A stretch of DNA of 64,000 nucleotides from an uncultured Lachnospiraceae bacterium (GTDB lineage: Bacteria > Bacillota > Clostridia > Lachnospirales > Lachnospiraceae). This document shows positions 25,399 to 37,325 of this stretch, piece by piece. The stretch spans positions 1-64,000 of the forward strand of contig CACYWQ010000001.1 of the NCBI GenBank assembly GCA_902778165.1, read 5' to 3'. Below the pieces are notes generated by a model. The model ran no database searches, was not told the origin of the DNA, and worked only from the letters and a program-made list of their open reading frames with translations. The position numbers were made by a program, and so were the translations under genes. Positions within the stretch are counted from its first letter, which is position 1, and every line of letters starts with the position of its first letter.

Positions 25399-26022
25399 TT
25401 ATTTCTTAAGTGTTACTACAACATGACGATAAGGCTCTTCACCCTCTGAATGTGTTGTGACATAACTGTCATTCTGAAGTGCAGAGTGAATGATACGTCT
25501 CTCATAAGGGTTCATAGGCTCAAGTGAAAGAGGACGTCTTGTTCTCTTAACCTTGAAAGACATGTTTCTGGCAAGATTCTCAAGTGTCTCTTTTCTACGC
25601 TGTCTGTAGTTCTCTGTATCAACCTTAACTCTTATATAATCTTCACTTCCCTTGTTAACAACAAGTGATACAAGATACTGAAGTGAATCAAGAGTCTGAC
25701 CTCTCTTACCGATAAGTACACCCATATCATCTCCGGCAAGATCAATACTTAACTCTTTTTCTTCTGCATTATAATCTGCATTGATTACAACTGTCATGTT
25801 CATTGCTGCAAACACTTCCTTAAGAAAAACAACTGCAGCATCTGTAAGAGAAGACTTAACCTTAGCTTTAATGGTAGCTTCCTTAGAACCGATTCCTAAG
25901 AATCCTGAAGATCCTTCATCTACTATTTCATATTCCAACTTATCACTTGTCACTGACAATGCCTTACAAGCTTCGGTAATTGCATCATCAACTGACTTAG
26001 CACTAAATACCTGATAATCCAT
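25399..26022 (-). CDS. jag: Jag/KhpB-type RNA-binding protein
   Basis: 207 residues in three domains: Jag N-terminal (1-50, with SSGFLGIGSKEA), KH (about 75-150, GVLIGKRGQTLDSLQYLVSLV) and R3H (MNPYERRIIHSALQ near 170). Jag/KhpB binds RNA with KhpA and affects cell-wall growth. It follows yidC by 26 bases, the usual gene order. Confidence 0.93.
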   Translation of the reverse strand: MDYQVFSAKSVDDAITEACKALSVTSDKLEYEIVDEGSSGFLGIGSKEATIKAKVKSSLTDAAVVFLKEVFAAMNMTVVINADYNAEEKELSIDLAGDDMGVLIGKRGQTLDSLQYLVSLVVNKGSEDYIRVKVDTENYRQRRKETLENLARNMSFKVKRTRRPLSLEPMNPYERRIIHSALQNDSYVTTHSEGEEPYRHVVVTLKK

Positions 26023-26048
26023 TGTATATATCCTCCATTAATGATTAA

Positions 26049-27374
26049 CTAATTCTTTCTGTCATTGTAATCTCTTACAAGATTCGCCTTGGCTGCTATG
26101 CTGCCTGCAGGTGCTCCCTTAGACTTAGTCGCAGCTTTTTTGCCGGAATCTGCAGATGTATCAACTGAAGATGAATCGGATTCCGAAGAATTATTATATG
26201 CAGCCTTTTCACTGATACTCTTCTTAGGTGCCGTATAATCAACATTACGTGTATTGATATTGGCATAAGAACTCATCTTCTCAATGTTCTTCTTCTGCTT
26301 CTCAATCTTCTTGGCAGCCTTGTCCTTATTCTTCTCTATAATCTCGTCAATATCCATCTTATCGATATGCTTATTGATAACTACCTGCTGGATACATCTG
26401 ATAACTGCACCGGCTATCCAGTAAATACCCATACCGATTGGAAGAGTATAGCAGAAGAATGCTGACATAAGAGGCATCATCAGATTCATGGTCTTCATTG
26501 TCTGAGCCATCTGATCCTGATTGCCGCCTCCGTTATTAGCCTGAGGCATAAGTTTGGTATTAACCCACTGTGTCAGAGCTGACAGAAGCGGAATCATCAA
26601 TGCTCCTATGATAAGAAGAATATGCTTATCTGCCCAAGCACTCTTAATTGTAAAAGAAGGTGAATTAGCGATATTGAGACCAAGAAAGTTATTAAACTTC
26701 TCAAACTGAGTCATCGCAGACTTAATCTCGTTAGATAAACCGCTGAATTTGTTAATAGCGTCATTCCACTCTGTGGTTGAAGCTCTGTTAAAACTGTCAA
26801 TTATAACATTCTTAACATATGTGGGATCATTATTTATAAACAGATCATTCTTAAACTGCTTACTAAAATAATTGGCATTTGATAATCCCTGGATAAAATC
26901 TTTAATACCGGATTCTTTATAAAGACCATCTGCCATCGGCATAAATATATCCTTAACCTTACTTACATAAGCAGGAATTGAATATATAACACGATACAAA
27001 GCCATAAGAATAGGCATCTGTATAGCCAACTGAACGCAGCTTCCGGTAGGTGATACACCATACTTGGCATAGACCGCCTGAGTCTCCTGATTCATGGCAG
27101 CCATAGATTCATTGTCCTTACGATCCTTATACTTAGCCTGAATAGCCTGTATCTCAGGATTCATCTTAGCAGACAACTTAGAGAACTTCTGCTGCTTGAT
27201 GGTAAGAGGCAATAATAACATATATATCACTACTGTGAATATAATAATTGCAAGACCGATATTTGGAATACCGATAGCATACAGACCGTTGAATATCCAC
27301 TCCATGAGATATCCGAGCAGTTTAGCTATGGGTCCCAATATTGAACCTTCATATTGAGTAATTAATATACCCAT
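26049..27374 (-). CDS. yidC: YidC/Oxa1/SpoIIIJ membrane protein insertase
   Basis: 441 residues. The 60KD_IMP fold has TM1 at about 38-60 (GLAIIIFTVVIYMLLLPLTIKQQ), a cytoplasmic hairpin, then TM segments around 118, 253 and 305-335 (LLIIGALMIPLLSALTQW; FFCYTLPIGMGIYWIAGAVI). The central soluble region (about 150-240) is longer than in many short Gram-positive YidC proteins, and a Lys- and Ser-rich tail of about 100 residues follows. Inserts membrane proteins with or without SecYEG. Confidence 0.93.
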   Translation of the reverse strand: MGILITQYEGSILGPIAKLLGYLMEWIFNGLYAIGIPNIGLAIIIFTVVIYMLLLPLTIKQQKFSKLSAKMNPEIQAIQAKYKDRKDNESMAAMNQETQAVYAKYGVSPTGSCVQLAIQMPILMALYRVIYSIPAYVSKVKDIFMPMADGLYKESGIKDFIQGLSNANYFSKQFKNDLFINNDPTYVKNVIIDSFNRASTTEWNDAINKFSGLSNEIKSAMTQFEKFNNFLGLNIANSPSFTIKSAWADKHILLIIGALMIPLLSALTQWVNTKLMPQANNGGGNQDQMAQTMKTMNLMMPLMSAFFCYTLPIGMGIYWIAGAVIRCIQQVVINKHIDKMDIDEIIEKNKDKAAKKIEKQKKNIEKMSSYANINTRNVDYTAPKKSISEKAAYNNSSESDSSSVDTSADSGKKAATKSKGAPAGSIAAKANLVRDYNDRKN

Positions 27375-27395
27375 GTTCTACTTATCCTCCTGTTA

Positions 27396-27626
27396 TTAAG
27401 GTACCGGGTCATACCCGCCCTTAGATAAAGGATTACACCTAAGAATTCTCCACACTGCAAGTAAACCTCCTTTTAAAGCACCATATTTACTGATGGCTTC
27501 AATTCCGTAATTGGAACAAGTTGGGTAATAGGGGCATTTTGTAGATTTAAGAGGAGATAAATATCTTTGGTATAATTTTATTATCTTAATTAGAATACTC
27601 TTCATCACAAAAACTGATTTCTTCAT
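27396..27626 (-). CDS. yidD: YidD, membrane protein insertion efficiency factor
   Basis: 76 residues with the family hallmarks [39 protein letters not shown]. It aids YidC-dependent insertion. The first ATG is at 27626; an internal ATG at 27605 ([13 protein letters not shown]) matches the usual family N-terminus, and neither has a good RBS. Confidence 0.92.
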   Translation of the reverse strand: MKKSVFVMKSILIKIIKLYQRYLSPLKSTKCPYYPTCSNYGIEAISKYGALKGGLLAVWRILRCNPLSKGGYDPVP

Positions 27627-27679
27627 AATAAATAAACGAATATATGTTAAATGTATTAAACATATATATAAGGAAGAAA

Positions 27680-28018
27680 TTAATCTTCCATAATATTATG
27701 AAGCTTTGCCAGATGTAATAATGCGCTTTCTATTTCATGATAAGTGCAATCAGAAGCGCTTGTTTTAACTACGATTGCTATGTCCAGACCACTACTGAAC
27801 ATATCTTCATGCAACCTGTAACTTTCACGAAGCAGTCTGGTTAAATGATGTCTTACCACACTGTTTCCTACTTTTTTACTTACGGATATTCCAAGACGAT
27901 TAATATCTTTATTATTCCGGATAACATACATTACAAGATACTTATTGCCTTTAGACGTTCCCTTATTATAGACGTTCTTGAAATCCTCGTTTTTTTTCAG
28001 ACTTTCAGAATACTTCAT
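27680..28018 (-). CDS. rnpA: Ribonuclease P protein component
   Basis: 112 residues. The fold is recognisable from [29 protein letters not shown]. The usual RNR core (VxRNRxKR) reads VVRHHLTR, a relaxed variant. Binds the RNase P RNA for tRNA 5' maturation. It lies 30 bases after the rpmH stop, separated by an attenuator-like hairpin. Confidence 0.93.
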   Translation of the reverse strand: MKYSESLKKNEDFKNVYNKGTSKGNKYLVMYVIRNNKDINRLGISVSKKVGNSVVRHHLTRLLRESYRLHEDMFSSGLDIAIVVKTSASDCTYHEIESALLHLAKLHNIMED

Positions 28019-28025
28019 TAGAGTG

Positions 28026-28050
28026 AAAAAAAGGCCACTTACAGCGGCCT
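28026..28050 (-). terminator. Attenuator-like terminator between rpmH and rnpA
   Basis: AGGCC / GGCCT stem with a 9-base loop, followed on the minus strand by seven T residues (28032-28026). It overlaps the rpmH stop and should reduce transcription from rpmH into rnpA. Confidence 0.7.
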
Positions 28051-28183
28051 AAGCAGATAATCTCTTTCTTCCTTTCGCCCTTCTTGCAGCTAAAACCTTA
28101 CGTCCGCCTGCTGAACTCATTCTTGCGCGAAAGCCATGAACCTTTGATCTCTGTCTTTTCTTAGGTTGAAATGTCATCTTCAT
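28049..28183 (-). CDS. rpmH: 50S ribosomal protein L34
   Basis: 44 residues, full length: [18 protein letters not shown], then [20 protein letters not shown], the highly conserved L34 sequence. AAAGGAGGTG lies before the ATG. It is the first gene of the minus-strand cluster leaving the origin, driven by the promoter at 28251-28279. Confidence 0.97.
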   Translation of the reverse strand: MKMTFQPKKRQRSKVHGFRARMSSAGGRKVLAARRAKGRKRLSA

Positions 28184-28250
28184 AGGTATACACCTCCTTT
28201 TCCTTAATTTCTAAAATGAAAAATATCCGGAATCGGAAACAATCTAGGTA

Positions 28251-28279
28251 ATTATATTAGAAATTCCATAGTGCGTCAA
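28251..28279 (-). promoter_or_regulatory. Promoter of rpmH operon
   Basis: On the minus strand TTGACG - 17 bp - TATAAT, near consensus, with predicted start about 60 bases before rpmH. Confidence 0.85.
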
Positions 28280-28734
28280 GTCTTATAAATACAGCAAATA
28301 CAAAGTTTTAAGATAATTTTACATAAATGAAAAATAACAAATCTATATATTGTTATAATAAATAATTATCCACCACAAAATGTTGATTTCCACATAAAAA
28401 TGTGGATAACCTATAATTTACATAAAAATACTCACTAATTGTGGATAAAAAGTGAGTATTTTCTCTTATGTAAATCACAAAAATGCCTATAAACATTGAT
28501 TTTATCACATATTTGTATGTTTATAATATACCGTAAAGTTATGAACATTATTATCAACATATTCACATAATTAAAATTTTATAAACTAGGTTTACATAAA
28601 TTATAAACAGGTTATTATTTATTTGAATTTTTCGGCTATTTAGAGTAATATAGAATAGTATGATTTTGCGATTTTAAGAGGGTTAAATAAGATTTTTTAA
28701 TATTTTTTATTAAATTTACCTAACGGAGGCTGTA
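28280..28734. other. oriC: oriC, main part (rpmH-dnaA intergenic)
   Basis: AT-rich gene-free region. DnaA boxes: perfect TTATCCACA on the minus strand at 28401-28409 and 28440-28448; one-mismatch boxes at 28366-28374 (TTATCCACC), 28551-28559 (TTATCAACA) and 28559-28567 (ATATTCACA). An A/T-only stretch from about 28568 to 28620 and the following region could be the unwinding element. Gene orientation switches here. Confidence 0.88.
28623..28651 (+). promoter_or_regulatory. Promoter of dnaA
   Basis: TTGAAT - 17 bp - TAATAT, about 85 bases before the dnaA start and just downstream of the DnaA-box cluster, so DnaA could autoregulate. Confidence 0.6.
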
Positions 28735-30099
28735 ATGAGCGAAATAGAGGCACGCTGGGACGAAATAAAGAATAATATTAAAGACGAATATGACATATCT
28801 CCGATTTCATTTGAGACGTGGATAGTTCCACTTAAGTTCTATGATGAGAAAGATAACGTCATAAGAATAATAATTCCGTCAGATCAATCCCATGCTCTTA
28901 ATTATATAAATAAGAACTATAAGGATTATTTCAGAATAATGATTACTGAGATGATGGGACAGAACTATGATGTCAAATTCATCTTAGAGAAAGATACAAA
29001 TGACTTTATTGAAGGAGAATCTTCCTATAATAATACATCTATTTCAGATAATATTAATTACCTTGCAGCAAATCTTATTCCTAAATACAAATTTGAAACA
29101 TTTGTCGTAGGAAGTAATAACAGATTTGCTCAAAACGCATCACTTGCAGTAGCTGAATCTCCGGGTAAAATGTATAATCCTTTATTTATATATGGCGGTC
29201 CCGGTCTTGGTAAGACTCACCTTATGCATTCAATAGGTCATTATATTCTGGAACATAATCCTAATATGAGAGTCTTATATGTAACATGTGAGACTTTTAC
29301 AAATGAAGTTGTTGAATCAATAAGAAGCGGTAATACATCTTCAATTAACGAAATGCGTAATAAATACAGAACTGTTGATGTATTAATGGTCGATGATGTG
29401 CAGTTCATTATAGGTAAAGAAGGAACTCAGATGGAATTCTTTAATACTTTTAATGATCTTCACAGTATGGGAAAACAGATTATATTATCATCTGATAAAC
29501 CTCCTAAAGATCTTAAAGGCTTAGACGAACGCCTTATAAGCAGATTTGAATGGGGTCTAATAGCAGATATTCAATCTCCTGATTATGAAACAAGATTAGC
29601 TATTCTTAAAAGAAATGCTGAAAATATGAATATTAATTTCAGCAATGAGATTTTCGAATATATAGCTAATAATATTAAATATAATATTAGAGAACTAGAA
29701 TCGGCTCTTAACAGAATAGTAGCTCAGTATAATATCAATAAATCAAATGATATTACTATAGAAGATGTTGATTATTATCTTAAAGATATTATTAAACCGG
29801 ATAATAATAAGAAAATTACTGTTGAATATATTATAGAAACAGTTGCAAGAGAATATAACGTAACATATGACGATATAGTATCTTCTAAAAGAAATGCTGA
29901 ATATGCTTTTCCAAGACAGATAGTAATGTATATATGCAGAAGATTACTTGATACTTCTTTAGAAGGAGTTGCTAAGATCCTTGGTAAGAAAGATCATACA
30001 ACTATAATGTACGGAGCTAATAAGATTGATTCTGAAATGAAGAAAGACGATCTTTTTAAGAATAAAGTTGAAGATATTATTAGTAAAATAAAGAACTGA
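28735..30099 (+). CDS. dnaA: Chromosomal replication initiator DnaA
   Basis: 454 residues. Domain I covers about 1-85 (FETWIVPLKFYDEKD). AAA+ domain III has FVVGSNNRFAQNASLAVAE, Walker A GGPGLGKTHLMH and Walker B VLMVDDVQFI. Domain IV has the DnaA-box reader with KDHTTIMYGANKI. ACGGAGG lies before the ATG. Codons are strongly AT-biased, more so than in gyrB and gyrA. Confidence 0.98.
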   Translation: MSEIEARWDEIKNNIKDEYDISPISFETWIVPLKFYDEKDNVIRIIIPSDQSHALNYINKNYKDYFRIMITEMMGQNYDVKFILEKDTNDFIEGESSYNNTSISDNINYLAANLIPKYKFETFVVGSNNRFAQNASLAVAESPGKMYNPLFIYGGPGLGKTHLMHSIGHYILEHNPNMRVLYVTCETFTNEVVESIRSGNTSSINEMRNKYRTVDVLMVDDVQFIIGKEGTQMEFFNTFNDLHSMGKQIILSSDKPPKDLKGLDERLISRFEWGLIADIQSPDYETRLAILKRNAENMNINFSNEIFEYIANNIKYNIRELESALNRIVAQYNINKSNDITIEDVDYYLKDIIKPDNNKKITVEYIIETVAREYNVTYDDIVSSKRNAEYAFPRQIVMYICRRLLDTSLEGVAKILGKKDHTTIMYGANKIDSEMKKDDLFKNKVEDIISKIKN

Positions 30100-30301
30100 T
30101 TATTAAAGTTATAAATCTTATAAACATCATATTATTAAGTAATACACATTATTGCTAATTATATAAATAAATATATATAGTGGATAATTATTTATTAAAC
30201 AATATATATAGTATTAAACAATAATATACACATATTCACATGCCTTAATATTATTAATATTAATAAATAATAAAAAATAATAAGAGCGAAAGGAAAAAAA
30301 T
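30100..30301. other. dnaA-dnaN intergenic region, second DnaA-box cluster
   Basis: A very AT-rich 202-bp gap. Near DnaA boxes: AGTGGATAA at 30179-30187 (minus orientation) and ATATTCACA at 30232-30240, each one mismatch from TTATNCACA. This resembles the bipartite origin layout of Bacillus. The dnaN RBS (GAAAGGA) lies at its end. Confidence 0.55.
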
Positions 30302-31414
30302 ATGAAAATCTTATGTTCTAAATCAGAATTAACTGCAGGTCTTAATATTGTATCCAAAGCTGTACCAAGCAAGACCACAATGTCTATTCTAGAATGTATA
30401 TTAATAGATTGTACAGATGGCAATATTAAGCTAATTGCTAATGACATGGATTTTGGTATTGAAACTGTTATAAAAGGAAAGATACTTGAAAAAGGTGTTG
30501 TTGCTTATGATGCTAACATACTTGTTAATCTTATAAGAAGTCTTCCTGATAATGATGTAACTATAGAAACAGATGCAGACTATAATACATCAATTACTTG
30601 TGAAAAGATTAATTTTAATAAGATATTAAGCAGAAGCGGTGAAGAATTCTCATATCTTCCTAAAGTTGATATGAACAATCCTGTTGTTTTATCAAAGCTT
30701 ACATTAAAAGATGTTGTCAGACAGACTATATTCTCTATTTCAGATAATGAAGCAAATAAAATGATGGGTGGAGAATTATTTGAAATAAACGGAGATAATT
30801 TAAGAGTTGTTTCTTTGGATGGTCACAGAATATCAATAAGAAACATTAAAATGAATAAAGCTTATAACAGCATCAAAGTTATTATTCCCGGTAAAACATT
30901 AAATGAAATAAGTAAGATAATATCAGGTAATGATGATGATAATGTAGATATTTATTTTGATAGTAATCATGTTTTATTTAAGTTTGATAATACTACTGTT
31001 GTATCAAGACTTATAGAAGGTGATTATTTTAAGATTGATCAAATGTTGTCAAATGATTACCAGACTAAGATTAATATTAATAAAAAAGAATTATTAAATT
31101 GTATAAGCAGAGCAACTCTCCTTATTAAAGAAGGAGATAAGAAACCTGTAATTCTTAATATTAATGATAATAAGATAGATCTTAATATTAATTCAGTAGT
31201 TGGAAGTATGAATGAAAGCATTGATATAGAGAAAGAAGGTAAAGACTTAATGATTGGTTTTAATCCTAAATTCTTAATAGATGCTTTAAGAGTAATAGAT
31301 GATGAGAGTATAAATATATATCTTGTAAATGCCAAAGCTCCCTGTTTTATAAGAGATGACGAGGGAAGCTATATTTATCTTGTATTACCCGTTAATTTTA
31401 CAACGGCAAATTAA
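30302..31414 (+). CDS. dnaN: DNA polymerase III beta subunit (sliding clamp)
   Basis: 370 residues with the three-domain clamp fold. N-terminal MKILCSKSELTAGLNIVSKAV, central EANKMMGGELFEINGDNLRVVSLDGHR, C-terminal FNPKFLIDALRVID and the closing YLVLPVN. Forms the processivity ring for replication. Very AT-rich codon use. It is followed by yaaA after one base. Confidence 0.97.
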   Translation: MKILCSKSELTAGLNIVSKAVPSKTTMSILECILIDCTDGNIKLIANDMDFGIETVIKGKILEKGVVAYDANILVNLIRSLPDNDVTIETDADYNTSITCEKINFNKILSRSGEEFSYLPKVDMNNPVVLSKLTLKDVVRQTIFSISDNEANKMMGGELFEINGDNLRVVSLDGHRISIRNIKMNKAYNSIKVIIPGKTLNEISKIISGNDDDNVDIYFDSNHVLFKFDNTTVVSRLIEGDYFKIDQMLSNDYQTKININKKELLNCISRATLLIKEGDKKPVILNINDNKIDLNINSVVGSMNESIDIEKEGKDLMIGFNPKFLIDALRVIDDESINIYLVNAKAPCFIRDDEGSYIYLVLPVNFTTAN

Positions 31415-31415
31415 T

Positions 31416-31628
31416 ATGAAAACATCCATTAAACTAAGAGAAGAATATATAAAACTAGGTCAGGCTGTTAAAGCTGCTGGATTTGTAGATTCCGGTGTAG
31501 AAGCGAAGATTGTTATACAGGACGGACTTGTTAAAGTAAACGGAGAAGTTGATACAAGGCGCGGAAGAAAGCTTGTTGCCGGAGATAAAGTTGAATTTGA
31601 AGGAAATATTATTGATATTGAGGAATAA
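31416..31628 (+). CDS. yaaA: S4-domain RNA-binding protein YaaA
   Basis: 70 residues from ATG 31416, one base after dnaN; a longer frame from 31356 lies inside dnaN and is rejected. The S4 signature is IKLGQAVKAAGFVDSGVEAK...VKVNGEVDTRRGRKL. Conserved between dnaN and recF in Firmicutes, linked to ribosome biogenesis. Confidence 0.93.
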   Translation: MKTSIKLREEYIKLGQAVKAAGFVDSGVEAKIVIQDGLVKVNGEVDTRRGRKLVAGDKVEFEGNIIDIEE

Positions 31629-31630
31629 TA

Positions 31631-32728
31631 ATGGTTATTAATTCACTTAAATTAACAGATTTTCGTAATTACGAAAGCCTTGATATCAATTTTGATTCCG
31701 GAACAAATATCTTATACGGCGATAATGCTCAAGGTAAGACAAATATATTAGAAGCAATATATTTATCTGCAACAACCAAGTCTCATAAGGGAAGTAAAGA
31801 CAGTGATATTATAGCCTTTGGCAAAGATGAAGCTCATATAAGAACCATACTTGAGAAAGATAATGTAGAAACAAGAGTCGACATGCATCTTAGGCGTAAT
31901 AAGACCAAAGGAATAGCTGTTGATTCGGTTAAACTTAAGAAAGCATCTGAATTACTTGGTCTTCTTAATATAGTTTTCTTTTCACCGGAAGATTTAAGTA
32001 TTATCAAAAACGGTCCGGCAGAAAGAAGAAGATTTATAGATATGGAATTATGTCAGTTAGATAATTTCTATCTCTATAATATGAATCATTATAATAAAAT
32101 AATTAATCAGCGTAATCATTTACTTAAAGATTTATACAGGAATCCTGAGCTTAAAGATACACTTAAAATATGGGATTCTCAGCTTGTCTCTTATGGAAAT
32201 AAAATCATAGAGAGAAGAATAGAATTTATAGAAAGATTAAACGAGATTATAAGTTCAATACACAGAGGAATATCCGGAGGCAGAGAGAGAATCACAATTA
32301 AGTATGAACCTAATTGTGAAGCAGATAAGTTAGAAGAAACTATAGCTGCATCATATGACAGAGATATCAGACTTAAACAGACAACAGTCGGACCTCACAG
32401 AGATGATATGTCATTTATAGTGACAGACAGTGACGGTAAGAGTATTGATATCAGAAAATACGGATCCCAGGGACAACAAAGAACTGCTGCATTATCTCTT
32501 AAATTATCCGAGATTGAGCTTGTTAAGAAAATGATAGGAGATACACCAGTACTCTTACTTGATGATGTTTTGTCGGAACTTGACAGTAACAGACAGAATT
32601 ATTTATTGGACAGTATAGGAGATATACAGACAATAATCACCTGTACAGGTCTTGATGAATTTGTTGATCACAGATTTGAAATAGATAAAGTATACAAAGT
32701 TACCAAAGGTAAAATTAGTGATAACTGA
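31631..32728 (+). CDS. recF: DNA replication and repair protein RecF
   Basis: 365-residue SMC-like ATPase. Walker A GDNAQGKTNILEAIY is near residue 30; the ABC signature YGSQGQQRTAALSLK and Walker B VLLLDDVLSELD follow. Loads RecA at gaps through RecOR. Starts 2 bases after yaaA, so clamp, yaaA, recF and gyrB probably share a transcript. Confidence 0.97.
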   Translation: MVINSLKLTDFRNYESLDINFDSGTNILYGDNAQGKTNILEAIYLSATTKSHKGSKDSDIIAFGKDEAHIRTILEKDNVETRVDMHLRRNKTKGIAVDSVKLKKASELLGLLNIVFFSPEDLSIIKNGPAERRRFIDMELCQLDNFYLYNMNHYNKIINQRNHLLKDLYRNPELKDTLKIWDSQLVSYGNKIIERRIEFIERLNEIISSIHRGISGGRERITIKYEPNCEADKLEETIAASYDRDIRLKQTTVGPHRDDMSFIVTDSDGKSIDIRKYGSQGQQRTAALSLKLSEIELVKKMIGDTPVLLLDDVLSELDSNRQNYLLDSIGDIQTIITCTGLDEFVDHRFEIDKVYKVTKGKISDN

Positions 32729-32738
32729 TCACATATAA

Positions 32739-34694
<1,956 letters not shown>

Positions 34695-34711
34695 GATAAT
34701 AGCAGAAATCG

Positions 34712-34728
34712 CCGCGGCTTCGCCGCGG
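34712..34728 (+). other. GC-rich hairpin between gyrB and gyrA
   Basis: CCGCGGC-TTC-GCCGCGG, a 7-bp perfect stem in an AT-rich gap. No T-run follows, so it is not a standard terminator. It ends 26 bases before the gyrA start and may affect mRNA stability or gyrA translation. Confidence 0.6.
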
Positions 34729-34754
34729 ACATAAATACCAATCGGAGGTTAACC

Positions 34755-37322
34755 GTGGATAACAACAACCAGTTAAACGATCAGATCTTTGACCAAATCA
34801 AAAATGTAGATCTGAAGAAAACAATGGAGAATTCATACATCGACTATGCAATGAGCGTAATTGCATCAAGAGCCCTGCCCGATGTAAGGGATGGTCTTAA
34901 ACCGGTGCAGAGACGAGTTCTCTATTCCATGATAGAACTTAATAACGGACCTGATAAACCGCATCGTAAATGTGCACGTATCGTCGGCGATACGATGGGT
35001 AAATATCATCCTCACGGTGACAGCTCAATATACGGAGCCCTGGTCAATATGGCTCAGGATTGGAGCTTCAGATATCCTTTGGTAGACGGTCACGGTAACT
35101 TCGGATCTGTTGACGGTGACGGCGCAGCGGCCATGCGATATACAGAGGCCAGATTATCCAAGATCTCAATGGAGATGTTGGCTGATATCAATAAGGATAC
35201 GGTTGACTTTGTTCCCAACTTTGATGAAACAGAGAAAGAACCGGTAGTTCTTCCCAGCAAATATCCCAATCTGTTGGTTAACGGTACAACGGGTATTGCG
35301 GTTGGTATGGCAACCAATATACCTCCTCACAATTTAAGAGAAGTAGTATCGGCTGTTGCCAAGATTATCGACAATAAGATAGAAGAAGACAGAGATACCG
35401 ATATAGAAGAGATACTGCCCCTTGTTAAGGCTCCTGATTTTCCTACCGGTGGAATAATCTTAGGTACAAGATCATCGGAAGAGGCATACAGAACAGGTCG
35501 TGCCAAGATCAAGGTTCGTGCCGTATGTAATATCGAGACTTTGGAAAACGGCAAGAATCAGATAGTTGTTACCGAACTTCCTTATATGGTCAATAAGGCC
35601 AGGCTTATAGAGAAGATCGCCGAACTTCACAAAGATAAGAGAATAGACGGAATTACAGATTTAAGAGATGAATCAGACAGAGAAGGAATGCGTATTGTCA
35701 TCGAACTTCGTAAGGATGTCAATGCCAATGTTCTTCTTAATAAATTATATAAACACACTCAGCTTCAGGATACATTCGGTGTGATCATGCTTGCGCTTGT
35801 GGGTAATCAGCCCAAGGTTATGAGCCTTCTTGATATGCTTAAGTATTATATTAAGCATCAGGAGGATGTGGTTACCAGACGTACCAAATACGATCTTAAC
35901 AAAGCAGAAGAAAGAGATCACATATTACAGGGATTGCTCATTGCTTTGGATAATATCGATGAAGTCATCAAGATTATGCGAAGCAGCAAGACAACACAGG
36001 AAGCCAAGGACAGATTAATAGAGCGCTTCGGCCTTACGGATACGCAGGCTCAGGCTATTGCTGATATGCGTCTTCGTCAGTTAACAGGTCTTGAATCTGA
36101 GAAGATAGAAGCGGAGCATCAGGAATTACTTAAGAAAATAGAAGAACTTAAGGCAATTCTTGCCGATAAGAAAGTATTATTGGGTGTTATCAAAGCCGAG
36201 ATGACTGAGACGGCAGAGAAATACGGAGATGACAGACGTACCAAGATAGGTGTGGATGATGATGATATCTCAATAGAGGATATGATTACAGATGAGAATG
36301 TTGTTATTGCCATGACTAATTTGGGTTATATCAAACGTATGACCATGGATAATTTCCATGTACAGAATCGCGGCGGTAAAGGAATCAAGGGAATGTCTAC
36401 GATACAGGACGATTATATCGAAGACTTACTTATGACCAATACTCATAATGATGTAATGTTCTTTACCAATATGGGACGTGTATACAGATTAAGAACTTAT
36501 GAGATCCCGGAGGCCGGAAGAACAGCCAGAGGTACGGCTATCATTAATCTCTTACAGCTTAATCCCGAAGAGAAGATTTCGGCAATGATACCTCTTACAA
36601 GTATAGAGAATAACAAGAATCTGTTCTTCTGTACCAAGAAAGGTATTGTTAAGAAGACTTCTATTCAGGAATTTGCCAATATTCGTAAGAACGGACTTAT
36701 CGCAATTAACATAGGCGATGATGATGAACTTATTGATGTTAAGACAACCGACAGTGAGAATACCATATTCATCGTTACCAAGAATGCTATGTGTATCCAG
36801 TTTAAGGAGAAGGAGATTCGCGGAACCGGACGTAATACCATGGGTGTTAAGGCCATTACCCTTGCTCCGGATGATGATGTAGTCGGAATGCAGATAGATA
36901 CACAGGGTGACTCACTGTTACTTGTAACAGAGAACGGTATCGGTAAGAGGACGTCTCTTGATAAGTTCAGATTGCAGAAGAGAGGCGGTAAGGGACTTCG
37001 TTGTTACAAACTTACCGACAAGACCGGTGTTATCGTAGGTGTTAAGGCAGTTAATGATGATCATGAGATAATGATGATTACCAATGAGGGAATAATCATC
37101 CAGATCAGAATGTCGGATATCAGAGAGCTTAACAGAATGACAACAGGCGTTAAGCTTATGAATCTTGAGGATGACGTTAAAATTGCCAAGATTGCCAAGG
37201 TTAGAGATAAAGTTCAGGACGATAACGGAGTAGAAGTAGATCTGCCGGAATCAGATGATGATTCAGAAGTCGAATATGATGAAGAAGCAGAGAATACAAC
37301 AGCCGAAGAGACAGAAGAATAG
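34755..37322 (+). CDS. gyrA: DNA gyrase subunit A
   Basis: 855 residues with a GTG start behind CGGAGGTTAACC. The breakage-reunion domain has [31 protein letters not shown] (quinolone-resistance region) and catalytic Tyr129 in [10 protein letters not shown]. The C-terminal beta-pinwheel includes the GyrA box [10 protein letters not shown] at about 536, which marks it as gyrase rather than Topo IV. The tail is acidic. Confidence 0.98.
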   Translation: MDNNNQLNDQIFDQIKNVDLKKTMENSYIDYAMSVIASRALPDVRDGLKPVQRRVLYSMIELNNGPDKPHRKCARIVGDTMGKYHPHGDSSIYGALVNMAQDWSFRYPLVDGHGNFGSVDGDGAAAMRYTEARLSKISMEMLADINKDTVDFVPNFDETEKEPVVLPSKYPNLLVNGTTGIAVGMATNIPPHNLREVVSAVAKIIDNKIEEDRDTDIEEILPLVKAPDFPTGGIILGTRSSEEAYRTGRAKIKVRAVCNIETLENGKNQIVVTELPYMVNKARLIEKIAELHKDKRIDGITDLRDESDREGMRIVIELRKDVNANVLLNKLYKHTQLQDTFGVIMLALVGNQPKVMSLLDMLKYYIKHQEDVVTRRTKYDLNKAEERDHILQGLLIALDNIDEVIKIMRSSKTTQEAKDRLIERFGLTDTQAQAIADMRLRQLTGLESEKIEAEHQELLKKIEELKAILADKKVLLGVIKAEMTETAEKYGDDRRTKIGVDDDDISIEDMITDENVVIAMTNLGYIKRMTMDNFHVQNRGGKGIKGMSTIQDDYIEDLLMTNTHNDVMFFTNMGRVYRLRTYEIPEAGRTARGTAIINLLQLNPEEKISAMIPLTSIENNKNLFFCTKKGIVKKTSIQEFANIRKNGLIAINIGDDDELIDVKTTDSENTIFIVTKNAMCIQFKEKEIRGTGRNTMGVKAITLAPDDDVVGMQIDTQGDSLLLVTENGIGKRTSLDKFRLQKRGGKGLRCYKLTDKTGVIVGVKAVNDDHEIMMITNEGIIIQIRMSDIRELNRMTTGVKLMNLEDDVKIAKIAKVRDKVQDDNGVEVDLPESDDDSEVEYDEEAENTTAEETEE

Positions 37323-37325
37323 AAT

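Noticed and set aside
28435-28465. AGTGAG/CTCACT repeat around the DnaA box as a terminator
   Set aside because: The ACTCACT ... AGTGAGT stem does exist, but its loop holds the DnaA box TGTGGATAA, so an origin structure is the simpler reading.
34705-34735. Terminator between gyrB and gyrA
   Set aside because: The stem is strong but no T-run follows on either strand.
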